Below, one piece after another: positions 6,463 through 6,652 of a stretch of 6,652 nucleotides of DNA (the stretch's first letter is position 1; every line of letters starts with the position of its first letter). This stretch comes from Ignavibacteriales bacterium (GTDB lineage: Bacteria > Bacteroidota > Ignavibacteria > T3Sed10-11): assembly GCA_003560935.1 (NCBI GenBank), contig PWJF01000372.1, positions 1 through 6,652 of the forward strand. The letters are read 5' to 3'. The notes below the pieces were generated by a model. That model worked only from the letters and a program-made list of their open reading frames with translations. It ran no database searches and was not told the origin of the DNA. Position numbers and translations under genes: made by a program.

Positions 6463-6652
6463 TCATTTATTGTTCCGATAAAATTCAACTGCACCAACCG
6501 TATACACCAACGGGGCATTCCAGTTGATAGTGACTTCGTTCGTTGTATAGCTGCACCAGTCATCCCGGTATGAAATTGCCGGCAGCGTCGATGGATACCA
6601 GGTACAATTATCCATTTGACCGGCGTGCGGACCACCCACAACAAAACCGGGA
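6463..6652 (-). CDS. GH9 family beta-glucanase, C-terminal end only
   Basis: Only the last 62 codons before TGA at 6465-6463 are inside the window; the 5' end lies beyond the right edge. The fragment begins PGFVVGGPHAGQMDN and continues to YRDDWCSYTTNEVTINWNAP, which matches the GH9 active-site signature of an aspartate, an aromatic, then NE and a distal NA. The glutamate in TNEVTINWNA is the expected catalytic acid of this inverting family. GH9 enzymes are mainly endo-beta-1,4-glucanases, with some cellobiohydrolases and exo-beta-glucosidases; the exact activity cannot be told from this piece. The protein ends soon after the catalytic domain (AVEFYRNNK), so it has no C-terminal T9SS tail or trailing binding module; N-terminal modules would lie outside. 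It is probably the first gene visible in the operon and could supply cellulose or glucomannan backbone cleavage alongside the mannanases. Confidence 0.87.
   Translation of the reverse strand, partial: PGFVVGGPHAGQMDNCTWYPSTLPAISYRDDWCSYTTNEVTINWNAPLVYTVGAVEFYRNNK

Overview
The window carries a tightly packed, single-strand cluster of secreted polysaccharide-degrading enzymes aimed at beta-mannan and galactomannan. Everything coding lies on the minus strand, so transcription runs from high to low coordinates: a GH9 glucanase tail (6463-6652, cut by the window edge), a GH27 alpha-galactosidase (5240-6439), a modular GH5 enzyme with two carbohydrate-binding modules and a type IX secretion (T9SS) sorting domain (2494-5202), a GH26 beta-mannanase lipoprotein (1261-2442), the broken remains of a nucleoside-hydrolase-like gene (760-1181), and the N-terminal half of a GH5 subfamily 7-like beta-mannanase (1-676, cut just after its acid/base glutamate). 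Gaps between genes are 23, 37, 51, 79 and 83 bases, which fits one operon whose promoter lies beyond the right edge.

The organism is probably a member of the Bacteroidota/FCB supergroup. The modular enzyme ends in the QNYPNPFNP-type domain that T9SS bacteria use for export and surface anchoring, and the GH26 enzyme is a lipoprotein, as is common in mannan-use loci of that group. Moderate GC content, AT-rich short intergenic gaps and Shine-Dalgarno motifs (strong for GH27, moderate for the modular GH5 and GH26) are consistent with this but do not fix the phylum. Ignavibacteriota, Balneolota, Marinimicrobia-like or other FCB lineages would all fit.

The inferred division of labour is as follows. 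The modular GH5 enzyme, GH26 and GH5_7-like enzymes cut the mannan backbone, GH27 removes alpha-1,6-galactose branches, and GH9 attacks glucan or glucomannan. The enzymes carry different address labels: T9SS surface, lipoprotein, and plain signal peptide. No transporter, regulator or mannobiose-processing enzyme is present in the window. No RNA gene, CRISPR array, insertion sequence or other mobile element was seen.

The most unusual items are the domain order of the 902-residue GH5 protein, the presence of three distinct mannanase-type catalytic domains side by side, and the decayed nucleoside-hydrolase-like gene, in which a signal-peptide-like start sits out of frame directly against the C-terminal half of the enzyme.
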